A DNA stretch of 64,000 bases from assembly GCA_900542495.1 (NCBI GenBank), contig UQNW01000016.1, positions 14,760 to 78,759 of the forward strand. The letters run 5' to 3'. The notes under the pieces are model-generated. The model was not told the DNA's origin and searched no databases. It was given only the letters and a program-made list of their open reading frames with translations. The position numbers and the translations under genes were made by a program. Of the stretch, positions 1-9,292 are shown in pieces (position 1 is the stretch's first letter; the number at the start of each line of letters is the position of its first letter). Source of the DNA: an uncultured Roseburia sp. Its GTDB lineage: Bacteria; Bacillota; Clostridia; Lachnospirales; Lachnospiraceae.

Positions 1-3000
1 TTCTGTCCCTCTCCACCGGAATCTCTTCCTGCCATATCATCGACAAAATTTTCACGGATAACATTCCCCTGCTCGTCTGTCACCTGTTCAAACATGCTGA
101 AGGAGAGATAATTGCGGTAGTCCGCGTATTGCTCCATCTCCTGACGCTTCTTTGCGCGCACCTGCTCGTCCTCGTCTCTCGGCGGCATGAATTTATCGGT
201 GAGGAGTTTGATCTTCTGCTCATATTTCTGATAGAACGTGTCCTCCCCAAAGCTCAACTGACCATCAAAACCGGCATTATCCAGATTTTTACTGTCTAAT
301 TCCTCTGCCATTAACATCTCAAAGAATTGACCATTCTCATTTTTCGCTGGCTCGATCTTAATCTGGTAGGTACTGTCGGAGAAGTTCGTCTCACGCAGCA
401 AACGGTTGATCTCATATGCGTGACGTTTTGCCGCCTTGATATCTCCATGAATCGTTGCGATCACATTCTCCCGCAGACTCTTATAGATAAAATCACACTG
501 TTTCTCAAATTCCGCTTCATACGCCGGCTCGTAGTCCGTCTGATATTCTTCCAAAAGCTTCTCATAGGCTTCATTAGACTTTTCTGAACCGTTAAACTGG
601 CTGGACGGATAAGCAAAAATGTAACGGTTTCTGGCGGTGCGCAGTGTCTCGGCTTTCTCCTGCTCTTCTGCCGAAAGGGCTGCAAGTTCTGCGTTTTTCT
701 GGTTCTTCAAGGACTGGCCGGAGCGTTTCTTCAACTGCTCCTGTACCTCCTGCTCGATTTCCTCATTTGGCACGTATCCCTGCAGCATCTCCTCTAACTG
801 CAGACGACGCTGGTCATTTGCGCCGGAAAGATTTTCGTGTCGGCGTATTTTCTCACTCATCTGTCCCTGATTTTCGCCGATCGAAGCCTGAAGCTCACGC
901 ATCTGCTGTTTCAGGCTCTGCTCTTTCTGCTGTAATTCCTTATACTGCCCTTCCTGCAAAGTGCGGATTGTCTCCTCAAGTGTGGCTTTTTTCTTATTGA
1001 CTTTTCCAAGCTCTTTTTCCGCGCCGGAAAGGTTTACATAATATTCCTTTTCCTCTTTCAGGCTTTCAAAATCCCTTGCCGCCTTTAAACGTTCGGTCAT
1101 GTAATGCAGTTCCTGATACTGTTTCCCAAGCCGCTCCACGTCAGCCTCGTACTCTGCCAGACGTGCCTTTGACACTTTCTCTCCGATGCAGGCATTTGTG
1201 GTATAATCCTTTTTCCGCAGATGCCGGAAAATAAAATTACTGTAGGAATAGCAATCCGGTGTCACGCCGTCTTTCACCTGCTCTAGCTCTTCCACGGAAT
1301 GACACTTTATAATATGACCGAGGTAACGTTTCAGGCACACATCCACATAGGCTTCCTTCGTCTCAACCGCCTCATAAAGAGAGTTCTCCATGGCTCGCGG
1401 CTCGCTGTCTGCGATCGCTCTGGAATTAATGAGATCCACTTCCTCAAACTGTTTCATCTCACGAAAGACCGCCGCCGCATCATGCGCAAACTTTGGCTCT
1501 GTGATCAGAGAAAACTTCAGCCTTCCCATACGACCCTCAATCGCATTTTTCCACTCCTCGTCTGCCACATCAAAAAGATCCGCCAGAATCTGGACTTTTA
1601 TCGTTCTTCCGTAGCGGTCGCTTAATTTCCGCTCCAGGGAACTTCTCGCAGAACGGAGATTCTCGCTGTAGGATTTCCGGTTGTTTTTCATATCATCCAC
1701 AAGCTTCTGCTTTTCTTTCAGTTCTTTTCCTGCCTCGCGCTTCTGCTCACTGTAATCTTCAAATTCATTTTCGATATCCTGCTTTGCAGACTCTATTTTC
1801 AAATGCAGTTCCTGACAGTTTTCCTCTGTCACATTTCCGTTTTCGATCGCTTCAATGAGATTTAAAACCGGATTGCTGATATAGTCGGTGATGACCTCAT
1901 CCTCTTCCCACTGTTTCAACCCCTGAACGATTTTGCGCCACTGTCTACTGTTATCGGTCAGCATCCGGCTTCTCTGCTCTAATTCCTCTAACTGCTGCTG
2001 TTTGCTTCCAAGATCGCTGGCTTTTAAATCTGCACTTACACGTATCAGCTCCTGCTCGACCTCTCCGCGCTCTCCGACGAGCGTGTCTGCCTGTTGCTGC
2101 AGCTGTGCCTGCTCTTCTTCAATTCTTTTTTTGTCCTCCTCGGCTGCCTCTATTTTCGCCCGGAGATCCTCAATATCAATGCAGCGGATAAAACTCTCTG
2201 CGCGGATCATATCGGTCTGGAGCGTCACCAGCTCCTGCCCGGTCTCTTTTACGTCTGTCAAAAGTTCGATACGTTTCCGCATATCCTCAATTTTTTCCTT
2301 GATCTGACGGTACGCATCCAGCTGCTCACTGATCGTTCCGATCGTATCTGACGTGCTCTTTGGAAACATATAATCACGGATAAACTGTCCCGTTCCGTTT
2401 GTCATTTTCAGTGCGATTGCACTCTTTTCCATCGTGATAAAACGATTTGGATCAATGTAACCTAAAATGACATCATACAACGTTCCAAGATAAGCTTCCT
2501 TGGAGGCGTAAATACGGTTGACATCCCCTTTTCCGCGGTTGTCCTTCGATACGGCTCTCTCATTTACCAGCCTTTTGATATCCTGATTGGAATAACAGAA
2601 GCCTTCCTCCGTGATATACCCCGGTTCCGGCATCTTTCCGGAATGGCTGAAATAGGAGAACTTTTTGATCTCGGAATCATTTTTTCTCACTTCAAACGCA
2701 ATGCCCACACAGGTGGTGATGTGCGTTCCCGTGTCCTCGATTTCCAGTGCAATGACCGAACAGAAATCGCAGTTTCCACGGTTTGCAGAACCATCTTTCT
2801 GCTCACCACGGAGGTAGCTTAAGACACTTCTGCGGTTTTTGGCATCATCCGCCGCTTTGTTCAAAAAGCTTGGACTGAAGCTTCCATATAAAATAACCTG
2901 GATTGCATCCATAACGGTCGATTTTCCAGATCCGCTTTTTCCGCTGAATAAATTCACATATTCATTAAATTCTAATACTTTATGATTAATTCCACCCCAG

Positions 3001-3044
3001 TTGTTCAGACACATACGGGTGAAAATTTTCTTTGCCTGGCTCAA
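1..3044 (-). CDS. jetC: Wadjet SMC-like ATPase JetC (3' end outside window)
   Basis: About 1014 codons are present and the gene runs off the left edge. The start is a TTG at 3044-3042, seven bases after an AAAAGGAGC ribosome site; there is no good ATG until codon 11. Residues 35-43 read GKSGSGKST, a Walker A P-loop. The middle is long charged coiled coil, as in SbcC/MukB-type proteins. The last visible codons read SGGEGQ (residues 1009-1014), the ABC signature motif, so only the Walker B end is missing. In Wadjet, JetC is the SMC-like motor that loads on plasmid DNA with JetA and JetB, and JetD cleaves. JetD is expected just beyond position 1. It sits 25 bp after jetB on the same strand, so it is co-transcribed. 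Confidence 0.88.
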   Translation of the reverse strand, partial: MSQAKKIFTRMCLNNWGGINHKVLEFNEYVNLFSGKSGSGKSTVMDAIQVILYGSFSPSFLNKAADDAKNRRSVLSYLRGEQKDGSANRGNCDFCSVIALEIEDTGTHITTCVGIAFEVRKNDSEIKKFSYFSHSGKMPEPGYITEEGFCYSNQDIKRLVNERAVSKDNRGKGDVNRIYASKEAYLGTLYDVILGYIDPNRFITMEKSAIALKMTNGTGQFIRDYMFPKSTSDTIGTISEQLDAYRQIKEKIEDMRKRIELLTDVKETGQELVTLQTDMIRAESFIRCIDIEDLRAKIEAAEEDKKRIEEEQAQLQQQADTLVGERGEVEQELIRVSADLKASDLGSKQQQLEELEQRSRMLTDNSRQWRKIVQGLKQWEEDEVITDYISNPVLNLIEAIENGNVTEENCQELHLKIESAKQDIENEFEDYSEQKREAGKELKEKQKLVDDMKNNRKSYSENLRSARSSLERKLSDRYGRTIKVQILADLFDVADEEWKNAIEGRMGRLKFSLITEPKFAHDAAAVFREMKQFEEVDLINSRAIADSEPRAMENSLYEAVETKEAYVDVCLKRYLGHIIKCHSVEELEQVKDGVTPDCYSYSNFIFRHLRKKDYTTNACIGEKVSKARLAEYEADVERLGKQYQELHYMTERLKAARDFESLKEEKEYYVNLSGAEKELGKVNKKKATLEETIRTLQEGQYKELQQKEQSLKQQMRELQASIGENQGQMSEKIRRHENLSGANDQRRLQLEEMLQGYVPNEEIEQEVQEQLKKRSGQSLKNQKNAELAALSAEEQEKAETLRTARNRYIFAYPSSQFNGSEKSNEAYEKLLEEYQTDYEPAYEAEFEKQCDFIYKSLRENVIATIHGDIKAAKRHAYEINRLLRETNFSDSTYQIKIEPAKNENGQFFEMLMAEELDSKNLDNAGFDGQLSFGEDTFYQKYEQKIKLLTDKFMPPRDEDEQVRAKKRQEMEQYADYRNYLSFSMFEQVTDEQGNVIRENFVDDMAGRDSGGEGQ

Positions 3045-3069
3045 ATGTACTGCTCCTTTTGTCAATGAT

Positions 3070-3717
3070 CTAATTCTCTTTTTCCTCTTCTGTCAGAAGT
3101 TCTTCCACCTCGTCCTGATAGGTGCGCACCAGCTCGTTGATATCCATCGCCGAGCAGAACACATTTACAGTGCTGTAAATATAAATCGGGGTAAAATCTT
3201 CCAGATTGGCAACGGCACCCGGCAGTTCGATCATCTGATGCGTTTTCATCAAAACAAGTGCATCGTTCCACTCCTGCCCCGTGAGACGTCTTGTAATAAG
3301 GTTTGTATTTTTTCCATACTCACGGATTTCTGCCAGATTTGTGGTAGTTGCATGCAGACCTTCCCCCATGATTTTGTCACGGTAAATCATTTTTAAAAGA
3401 ATGACCAGCTTCGTTGTCATAAGGCTCATACGCTCTGTCATAACGCCATCCCCCGTGATCCGGAAAATGTGTTCCTGCGGATCATGCACAAGCTCACAGT
3501 CCAGAACAGACAGATAGTCTGCGATAAACTCTCTGTGGCGCAGACACACCTGATACCTCGGATTGTCGTGCTGTACCAGAGTTGCCGGGTCACATTTCAC
3601 CTGTAAAATGCAGGTCTGCCGGAATAAATCCTGTATCGTTTTTCTAATATTTTCTGCCTCGCCCTGTGAGACAGTCTCCATATATTGTAACATCTTTTTT
3701 CCAATGCCTTCTTTCAT
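3070..3717 (-). CDS. jetB: Wadjet protein JetB (DUF4194 family)
   Basis: This 215-aa acidic protein matches the size and winged-helix style of DUF4194/JetB (MukE-like) proteins, which bridge the kleisin-like JetA and the JetC motor. Family assignment rests on recognisable sequence (the central YRDKIMGEG and TRRLTGQEW stretches) and on its place between jetA and jetC. It starts 16 bp after the jetA stop and ends 25 bp before the jetC TTG start, a tight three-gene operon. No catalytic motif is expected. Confidence 0.8.
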   Translation of the reverse strand: MKEGIGKKMLQYMETVSQGEAENIRKTIQDLFRQTCILQVKCDPATLVQHDNPRYQVCLRHREFIADYLSVLDCELVHDPQEHIFRITGDGVMTERMSLMTTKLVILLKMIYRDKIMGEGLHATTTNLAEIREYGKNTNLITRRLTGQEWNDALVLMKTHQMIELPGAVANLEDFTPIYIYSTVNVFCSAMDINELVRTYQDEVEELLTEEEKEN

Positions 3718-3733
3718 GTATAGTAACGCAATT

Positions 3734-5149
3734 TTATTTATTCTGCCCGATCACAAGTCTCGAATAAGTTAGTCCGTCCTCACTCCGTATCTCGCCATCC
3801 ACCGATACCGTATCTTCCGCCAGACGTTCCTCCGTCTCTTCCTGCCAGAGGAAAAGAAGTTTTTCCAGATCCTCCACAGACTGTACGGTCTCTTCTGTTG
3901 CTACAAAGACTCCATCCACGGTATTTTTTCTTCGGAAACTCTGTAACTCGTTTCTTGTATACAACGGCTTTGGAACAAAATCCGTCATGTGCTGTTCCCT
4001 TGCGTCGATTTCTTCGTCCAGCATCACCGGTGTAAACGCTCCATCCCCACGGTCTCTCCTTCCGGCAAAACTGTTATCTGTAATATTTTTGAACTGCGAA
4101 GAAAAACGGATACGATCTCTCATTTCCACCAAAATCTCATCTTTTTTCCCACTGCGGTCTAACAGATTGATCAGTTTGATGATGTTATCTTCCTCACTGA
4201 CGCCCTCCTGCAAAATGTAATGGATGCGGGCCAGCGCACGCTTTGCAAAAACGGTTTTCTGTTCAATAAGTTTATTGTACTTGCGCTCGATCATGTCAAA
4301 TTCCCGCTCCAACTGCATCACGATCCTGCTCGTATCCTCACAATACTGCAATCTGTACTCATTTCTCTTCTGTAAAAGCGTGCCTGCTTCGAGAGATTTT
4401 TTTTCTTTCAGAAGCACTGCTTTTTTCTCATCATTTTCGTTTAAAATTTCACTGATAAGTTCTTTCACTGCCTCCTTGTACCGGTAAAAACTGTCCGTCG
4501 TTGTGAGGATTGCATATTTTTTGCTGTCACTGTTGTTGATCTCCTCCACAAGCACCTGCTGGATCCCGATAAAATGTTTCTGGGAGGAAAGCTCATCAAA
4601 ATAGGAACGCATTCCATCCTGCATGTTGGACAGCAGCTGCCCAAGACTTTTGGATGTGCGCAGTGCGCTTTTTAAAATATCATTGTTTTTCTCATTGTCG
4701 GAATGATAGGTAAACAACGCACTGTAAATGGAAAGCATGCTCTCTCTTTCACGGCTGTCATCATCACTCTGCAGCTTTTTAAACAGCTCGACATACAACT
4801 GGCTGTATTCCGGGAAAGAGATCACACAGGTATTCAGTTTCTCATCAAAATCGCTTTTCAGCCATCCCCACCGGATCAGGTGGTTTAACATGCCGGAAGG
4901 AGAATCGCTTGGAAATAATGCATCCGGCGTTTCTCCTTCCTCCATATCGTCCTCTTCCTGCCACACGATCTTTGATTTCTCGATCGTATTCTCAATAATA
5001 AGCGCACACTCTTCCTGCGTAAGACCGAGAGAAGCATATACTTCATTGTTTTCCTCGTAAATGGCTGTGACAAACTGCATATATGCTTCCCTGTTTTTTG
5101 TGCGGAATAATTTATAAAAATCATTTGGAATTTTCTTCTTTAAAATCAT
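3734..5149 (-). CDS. jetA: Wadjet protein JetA (DUF5716-like kleisin subunit)
   Basis: A 471-aa protein, first gene of the jetABC operon. The N-terminal 100 residues are compact (MILKKKIPNDFYKLFRTKN...), the middle (about residues 150-330) is helical and coiled-coil prone, and the C-terminus is acidic. In Wadjet systems JetA is the MukF/kleisin-like subunit. The larger size without a DUF3375 look suggests the DUF5716-type JetA of the non-type-I systems; I cannot fix the subtype without profile searches. A TATAAT box lies about 37 bp upstream of the start. Confidence 0.75.
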   Translation of the reverse strand: MILKKKIPNDFYKLFRTKNREAYMQFVTAIYEENNEVYASLGLTQEECALIIENTIEKSKIVWQEEDDMEEGETPDALFPSDSPSGMLNHLIRWGWLKSDFDEKLNTCVISFPEYSQLYVELFKKLQSDDDSRERESMLSIYSALFTYHSDNEKNNDILKSALRTSKSLGQLLSNMQDGMRSYFDELSSQKHFIGIQQVLVEEINNSDSKKYAILTTTDSFYRYKEAVKELISEILNENDEKKAVLLKEKKSLEAGTLLQKRNEYRLQYCEDTSRIVMQLEREFDMIERKYNKLIEQKTVFAKRALARIHYILQEGVSEEDNIIKLINLLDRSGKKDEILVEMRDRIRFSSQFKNITDNSFAGRRDRGDGAFTPVMLDEEIDAREQHMTDFVPKPLYTRNELQSFRRKNTVDGVFVATEETVQSVEDLEKLLFLWQEETEERLAEDTVSVDGEIRSEDGLTYSRLVIGQNK

Positions 5150-5185
5150 GTATCTTAATTCCTTTGTTTAAAGCTCTGTCTTTCT

Positions 5186-5191
5186 ATTATA
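5186..5191 (-). promoter_or_regulatory. -10 box of the jetABC operon
   Basis: Read on the minus strand this is a perfect TATAAT, 36 bp upstream of the jetA ATG. The best -35 (TTGTGG, 19 bp spacing) is weak, so the operon may be weakly expressed or regulated. Confidence 0.45.
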
Positions 5192-5238
5192 CACTATTTT
5201 TAAAGGCTTCCACAAGTTTATTTCTGATACTTCTATAA

Positions 5239-5318
5239 AGAAAAAGTGCACGGACAAATAGGATGTTCCTGTTCGCAGAGCTCACAAAGGAAATCCTATT
5301 TATCCATACACTTTTTCT
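5239..5318 (-). terminator. Very long hairpin after the NCS2 permease gene
   Basis: Arms 5239-5264 and 5293-5318 are 26 bases each and match at 23 positions. The three exceptions are all C/T differences that become G-U pairs only in the minus-strand transcript. After a one-base bulge the stem continues with TTCCT (5266-5270) against AGGAA (5288-5292), giving about 31 pairs. It begins 18 bp after the permease stop. It most likely ends or protects the permease mRNA, and separates it from jetA. Confidence 0.6.
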
Positions 5319-5335
5319 TCTATTTACCTATCTTC

Positions 5336-6730
5336 TTAAGCCTCATCCTTAGGAAGCACAATATTTAAGACCAGTGCAACAATTGCAGCCGGAACGATTC
5401 CGGAACCACCGAAGATCAACTGCATGGTATCCGGCAGCATTCTTAAAATGTCACTGTTTGCTCCAAGTCCATAACCAAGTCCCAGTGCGACAGATACGAT
5501 CGTAATATTTCTTCCGGTCAGTTTTTCCTTTGTGATCAGCTGGATACCGCTGACTACGATAGAAGAAAACATCATAACTGCTGCTCCACCGAGAACACTC
5601 TGCGGCATAATAGAGATCAATGCTGCAAGCTTAGGAAACAGTCCGCACAGGATCAATACTCCTGCTCCGCACGCAAGTGCCATACGGTTTACTACTTTTG
5701 TCATCGTAACCAGTCCAACGTTCTGGCTGAAAGACGTGTTTGGAAGAACACCAAATAACGCAGCAAGCGAAGAACCAAGTCCATCACACACAACGCCTCC
5801 GGAAAGTTCCTTGTCTGTTGCTTCACGGCCAAGTCCGCCTTCCATAACACCGGAAATATCACCAATCGTTTCCACGGCTGTCACGATAAACATGATCAGT
5901 ACCGGCACGATCGCACGCATATCAAAAATCGGTTTTACCGGCATTACTTTCGGCAATGCAAACCAGGAAGCTTCTCTCACTTTATCAAAATTCAAAACCC
6001 ATGCTTTGGTGTATTCCACTCCGTCAGCATTCACTGCGGTTGTCGGAAGGATCATTCCCATAATAAAACATAACACATATCCTGCAATAATACCGATCAG
6101 GATGGAGGATGAACTTGCCATTCCCTTTGCAAAATGTTTTACCCCGAGAATAATGATCAACACAACCAGACCGATGAATAAATTTTCCAGTGAACCATAG
6201 TCAGCCGCAGAAGATCCTCCTCCAAAGGAGCTGACACCAACACTGATCAGGGAAAGTCCGATCGATAAAACCACTGTTCCTGTCACCACTGCAGGGAAAA
6301 ATCTGCGGAGCGGTTTTAAGAAAAATCCAAGCACGCCCTCAAACAGACCACCGATGATCGACGCACCCATGATCGCGCCATATGCGATCACTCCGCCACC
6401 CATAACACCTGCAACGCTTTTAAATACACCAATAAAACCGGAACTCGTTCCCATAATAATCGGAACACGTCCACCGACAGGACCGATTGCAAAAAGCTGA
6501 ACCAATGTGACAACGCCTGCAATGATCATTGCATTCTGTAATAATTCGACATATACCGATGCAAAATCAGATGTTGCACCAATACCGCATGCACCACAGA
6601 TCACGATCAGCGGTGTCAGGTTTCCGACAAACATTGCCAGGACATGCTGTAATCCATAAACAATCGCTTTCGGCCACGGAATCCGTCCGTCCATTTCATA
6701 AGGGGATGTGTACTCTTTTGTTTTTTCCAT
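5336..6730 (-). CDS. NCS2-family xanthine/uracil permease
   Basis: A 464-aa very hydrophobic protein with the usual length and about 14 membrane segments of nucleobase:cation symporter-2 carriers. Family marks: the Gln-His pair in the first membrane segment (Q28-H29 of YGLQHVLAM), the ETIGDISG stretch in the substrate region, and QNVGLVTMTK, the conserved QNxGxxxxT motif. It imports a purine or pyrimidine base (xanthine/urate or uracil) with a proton or sodium ion; the exact base cannot be read from sequence. Single gene with AGGAG ribosome site. I see no purine-riboswitch core in its leader. Confidence 0.85.
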   Translation of the reverse strand: MEKTKEYTSPYEMDGRIPWPKAIVYGLQHVLAMFVGNLTPLIVICGACGIGATSDFASVYVELLQNAMIIAGVVTLVQLFAIGPVGGRVPIIMGTSSGFIGVFKSVAGVMGGGVIAYGAIMGASIIGGLFEGVLGFFLKPLRRFFPAVVTGTVVLSIGLSLISVGVSSFGGGSSAADYGSLENLFIGLVVLIIILGVKHFAKGMASSSSILIGIIAGYVLCFIMGMILPTTAVNADGVEYTKAWVLNFDKVREASWFALPKVMPVKPIFDMRAIVPVLIMFIVTAVETIGDISGVMEGGLGREATDKELSGGVVCDGLGSSLAALFGVLPNTSFSQNVGLVTMTKVVNRMALACGAGVLILCGLFPKLAALISIMPQSVLGGAAVMMFSSIVVSGIQLITKEKLTGRNITIVSVALGLGYGLGANSDILRMLPDTMQLIFGGSGIVPAAIVALVLNIVLPKDEA

Positions 6731-6951
6731 TTTTTAAACTCCTGTTATATTTACTTTTGTTACAGACAGTCTGAATGAACCGGCTTTTTCTATCTGCCAG
6801 CATATATTTTCATCCTGTTTTTCCTATCATCCGATAGCAGTATAGCATAGGTTCTCTTTTCCTGAAAAGTCATTATTATTAATGAATTTTATCGATATAA
6901 CTAATAATTATCTGTTCAAATATATAAAAATGTTCCTCAGATCTTCTTTTC

Positions 6952-7929
6952 TCACCGATAATAACAGTTTTGACTGCATCCATCCGGAAAAAGTGACGCT
7001 TTCATTTCCCTCTGATATTGCAACTCATTGTCTGATTTTTCCAGAATATCCAGAGCTTTCCGCAACTGCCTTATATCCTTTTCCATAAAATCGGTATAAT
7101 TGCCACGACCAACCAGTTTTAAATGGGTAATGCCGACCTGTTTCATGCGGTAAAGTGCGCAGAGCCCACAACCGGTACTGCCGGTCAGATAACCATCTTC
7201 ATCCAAAGGAAGTCCCTTCCCCTCTTTTCCCTGTATTCTGTCTGTTTCTGCCACATCTTTTTGCGCAGCATCTGTCTCTTCTTTCTTGTGCAGATTTCCC
7301 AATTCATATGGTACTCTGCAAAGATGTGTCAGTTCATCACAGTGCAGGGAATTACAGAATGCCCCGGAAAAATGACAGAGTTCATTCAAAATGAAGGCTT
7401 CATATTCATGTGGGAAACCTGCCTCTTTAATACAACTTTGCATATCTTCCAGCGAATTTTTTCTGTGAAAAATCACACGGCGGATTCCAAACGGTAACAT
7501 CTGTTCTAACATTCCCCGGTTCACTTCCGCGGTCTCACCGCTTAAATGGATTCCGCAGTTGATTTTCTGCTGTCTGAGGTACAGCATCAGTGCCGGGTCT
7601 GCAATGATAAAATTTTCAAAGCCTGCTGCCATACACTGTGTGATGATCTCCGCTATGACAGGATACTGCTCCCCTGTATAGTAGAGGGAATTAAACGTCA
7701 ATGTTACCGGCTTGCCATAATAGTCCACCATTTTTTTCAGGATTTGCAGTTCGCTCATGGAACCAATCTGCACATTGTAAAAAAGTACTTCCCTACGGTT
7801 TAACGGATGGATCACACCGTACTTTTCCGCCCAGGAAAACGGTACATATCCACAAAAGAATTCATCCGCCCCCGCTTTTACAAATGTCTCATATTCATCA
7901 ATACTTCCTAAACCTGCGACAATTTTCAT
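6952..7929 (-). CDS. Peptidase U32-like TIM-barrel protein
   Basis: A 325-aa protein that starts like U32 proteins (MKIVAGLGSIDEYETFVKAG; compare the usual start with a GADE motif, here AGADEFFCGY). The C-terminal part has GCGLCALYRMKQVGITHLKL followed by VGRGN, the Cys-rich strand that in the U32 relatives UbiU/UbiV and TrhP helps hold an iron-sulfur cluster. Despite the name, most studied relatives take part in tRNA or quinone hydroxylation, so a peptidase role is not implied. About 3 bp downstream of the AAA gene stop, same strand. A second U32-like gene lies at 12297-13697. Confidence 0.65.
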   Translation of the reverse strand: MKIVAGLGSIDEYETFVKAGADEFFCGYVPFSWAEKYGVIHPLNRREVLFYNVQIGSMSELQILKKMVDYYGKPVTLTFNSLYYTGEQYPVIAEIITQCMAAGFENFIIADPALMLYLRQQKINCGIHLSGETAEVNRGMLEQMLPFGIRRVIFHRKNSLEDMQSCIKEAGFPHEYEAFILNELCHFSGAFCNSLHCDELTHLCRVPYELGNLHKKEETDAAQKDVAETDRIQGKEGKGLPLDEDGYLTGSTGCGLCALYRMKQVGITHLKLVGRGNYTDFMEKDIRQLRKALDILEKSDNELQYQREMKASLFPDGCSQNCYYR

Positions 7930-7932
7930 CTG

Positions 7933-9219
7933 TTAAAGTTCCACTTTCTCAATCACGCAGGTATGTGTCTTTGTCTTTTTATCATAATTAATTCCGGCAG
8001 CAACTGCTTTTGCATCCTGATTCCATAATGCTTCCACTAACTTACGCGAATTTTCGACCGAACGCATTACCTCGTGCCAGTCCATGGTACTGATGGCATT
8101 GAGATATTCCTGTGACACTTCTTTGTTTGGAATGGTCACTTTCTCTGTCTCACTGTTATATGTCAGATAACCAAGGTGCACCAGTAAGGTCAGTACATCA
8201 TCCTTTGTTGCAAAAGTTGTCATGTCGTTGCTGAATGTTCCGATATTAATACGCACACCCTCCCCTGCAAGCATCTGGATCACTGAATCTTTCAATCCAT
8301 CCATATTCATCTGAATATATATTTTCAGTGCCTCATAGGTCTCTGTTCGGTTCCAGTATGTGCCGAATTTGTGCCGCAGCATCGCCTCTACCACTGATTT
8401 CGGGCTATAAATTGAATATCTTTTGTCGCCAAAACGACTATGTGAAATCAGATCATATCCATCATACCACGCTTTGACTTCTTCAAAGTTCATGGCATAT
8501 TCCTCACACAATCCCTTAACTTCTTCTTCCGTAAACCCAAAAAATTCTGCGAGTTCTCCCGGATCGGTCATCGAGTACTCCATAAACATATTCAATGCCG
8601 AGTGAGAACCGTATTTTTTTATCGGAAGTATCCCTGTCATGTATGCAAGAGCAATGTAATCTTTGTCTTTCAACCAGAAACGCAGAAAATCCAGATATTT
8701 TTTTTGTGCATCTTTATCCTGTTGATATTCACGGAACAGGCAGTCCCATTCATCAATTAAAATGATGAACGGATGGTGCGTGTTGGCATAGACATCCTGC
8801 ATCGCAAATACCAGATTATCTTCTATCTCATATGAAGAATATCTGTTTTTCAAATCTGTGATCAGCCTCTTTTGCAGTAATCTTAACATTTCTTCCATGC
8901 TCTGTGTTGCGCTCAAAAATTCCTGCATGTTAATTTTTAACACATCATACTGGTTCAAATGTTCCAGATATCCTTCTGACTGACTGATTTTTAGTTTATC
9001 AAAAAATTCTCTGGTATCGCAGTCTCTGTCATAATACGCACTCAGCATATTTGCCGCCATAGACTTTCCGAATCGTCTTGGTCTGCTCACGCAGACATAT
9101 TTCTGCTCTGTGCCAAGCACTGTGTTCGTCTTTTCAATCAGTCCGCTTTTATCAATATAAATTTGTGACCGCAGACTTCCCTGAAATGCTGTGCTGCCCG
9201 GATTAAGATAACTTCCCAT
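7933..9219 (-). CDS. AAA-ATPase-like protein lacking its usual nuclease domain
   Basis: A 428-aa member of the AAA-ATPase-like (PF09820) family that is abundant in gut Firmicutes. P-loop-like SRPRRFGKSM at about residues 46-55; IILIDEWD is the Walker B; an arginine-rich sensor region follows. Full family members (about 510-580 aa) continue with a PD-(D/E)XK nuclease domain and end with a GI(S/N)YDKKTK-HTC-IEK tail. Here residue text goes from WNQDAKAVAAG straight into INYDKKTKTHTC, so about 100-130 residues carrying the nuclease are missing without a frame break. Cellular role of the family is unclear; compare the complete paralogue next door. Confidence 0.75.
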   Translation of the reverse strand: MGSYLNPGSTAFQGSLRSQIYIDKSGLIEKTNTVLGTEQKYVCVSRPRRFGKSMAANMLSAYYDRDCDTREFFDKLKISQSEGYLEHLNQYDVLKINMQEFLSATQSMEEMLRLLQKRLITDLKNRYSSYEIEDNLVFAMQDVYANTHHPFIILIDEWDCLFREYQQDKDAQKKYLDFLRFWLKDKDYIALAYMTGILPIKKYGSHSALNMFMEYSMTDPGELAEFFGFTEEEVKGLCEEYAMNFEEVKAWYDGYDLISHSRFGDKRYSIYSPKSVVEAMLRHKFGTYWNRTETYEALKIYIQMNMDGLKDSVIQMLAGEGVRINIGTFSNDMTTFATKDDVLTLLVHLGYLTYNSETEKVTIPNKEVSQEYLNAISTMDWHEVMRSVENSRKLVEALWNQDAKAVAAGINYDKKTKTHTCVIEKVEL

Positions 9220-9292
9220 AAAAAAATCCTCTCTGAACCATGTTATAACAAAGATATTTCACCCAATGTCATCCATGTAAAAATTTTATTTT

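Noticed and set aside
327..2351. Several plus-strand frames opposite jetC
   Set aside because: They are shadows of the long minus-strand coiled-coil gene and carry no ribosome sites.
6731..6880. Purine riboswitch in the permease leader
   Set aside because: The conserved purine-riboswitch core elements are not present; only a plausible -10 (TATACT/TATGCT) is seen.
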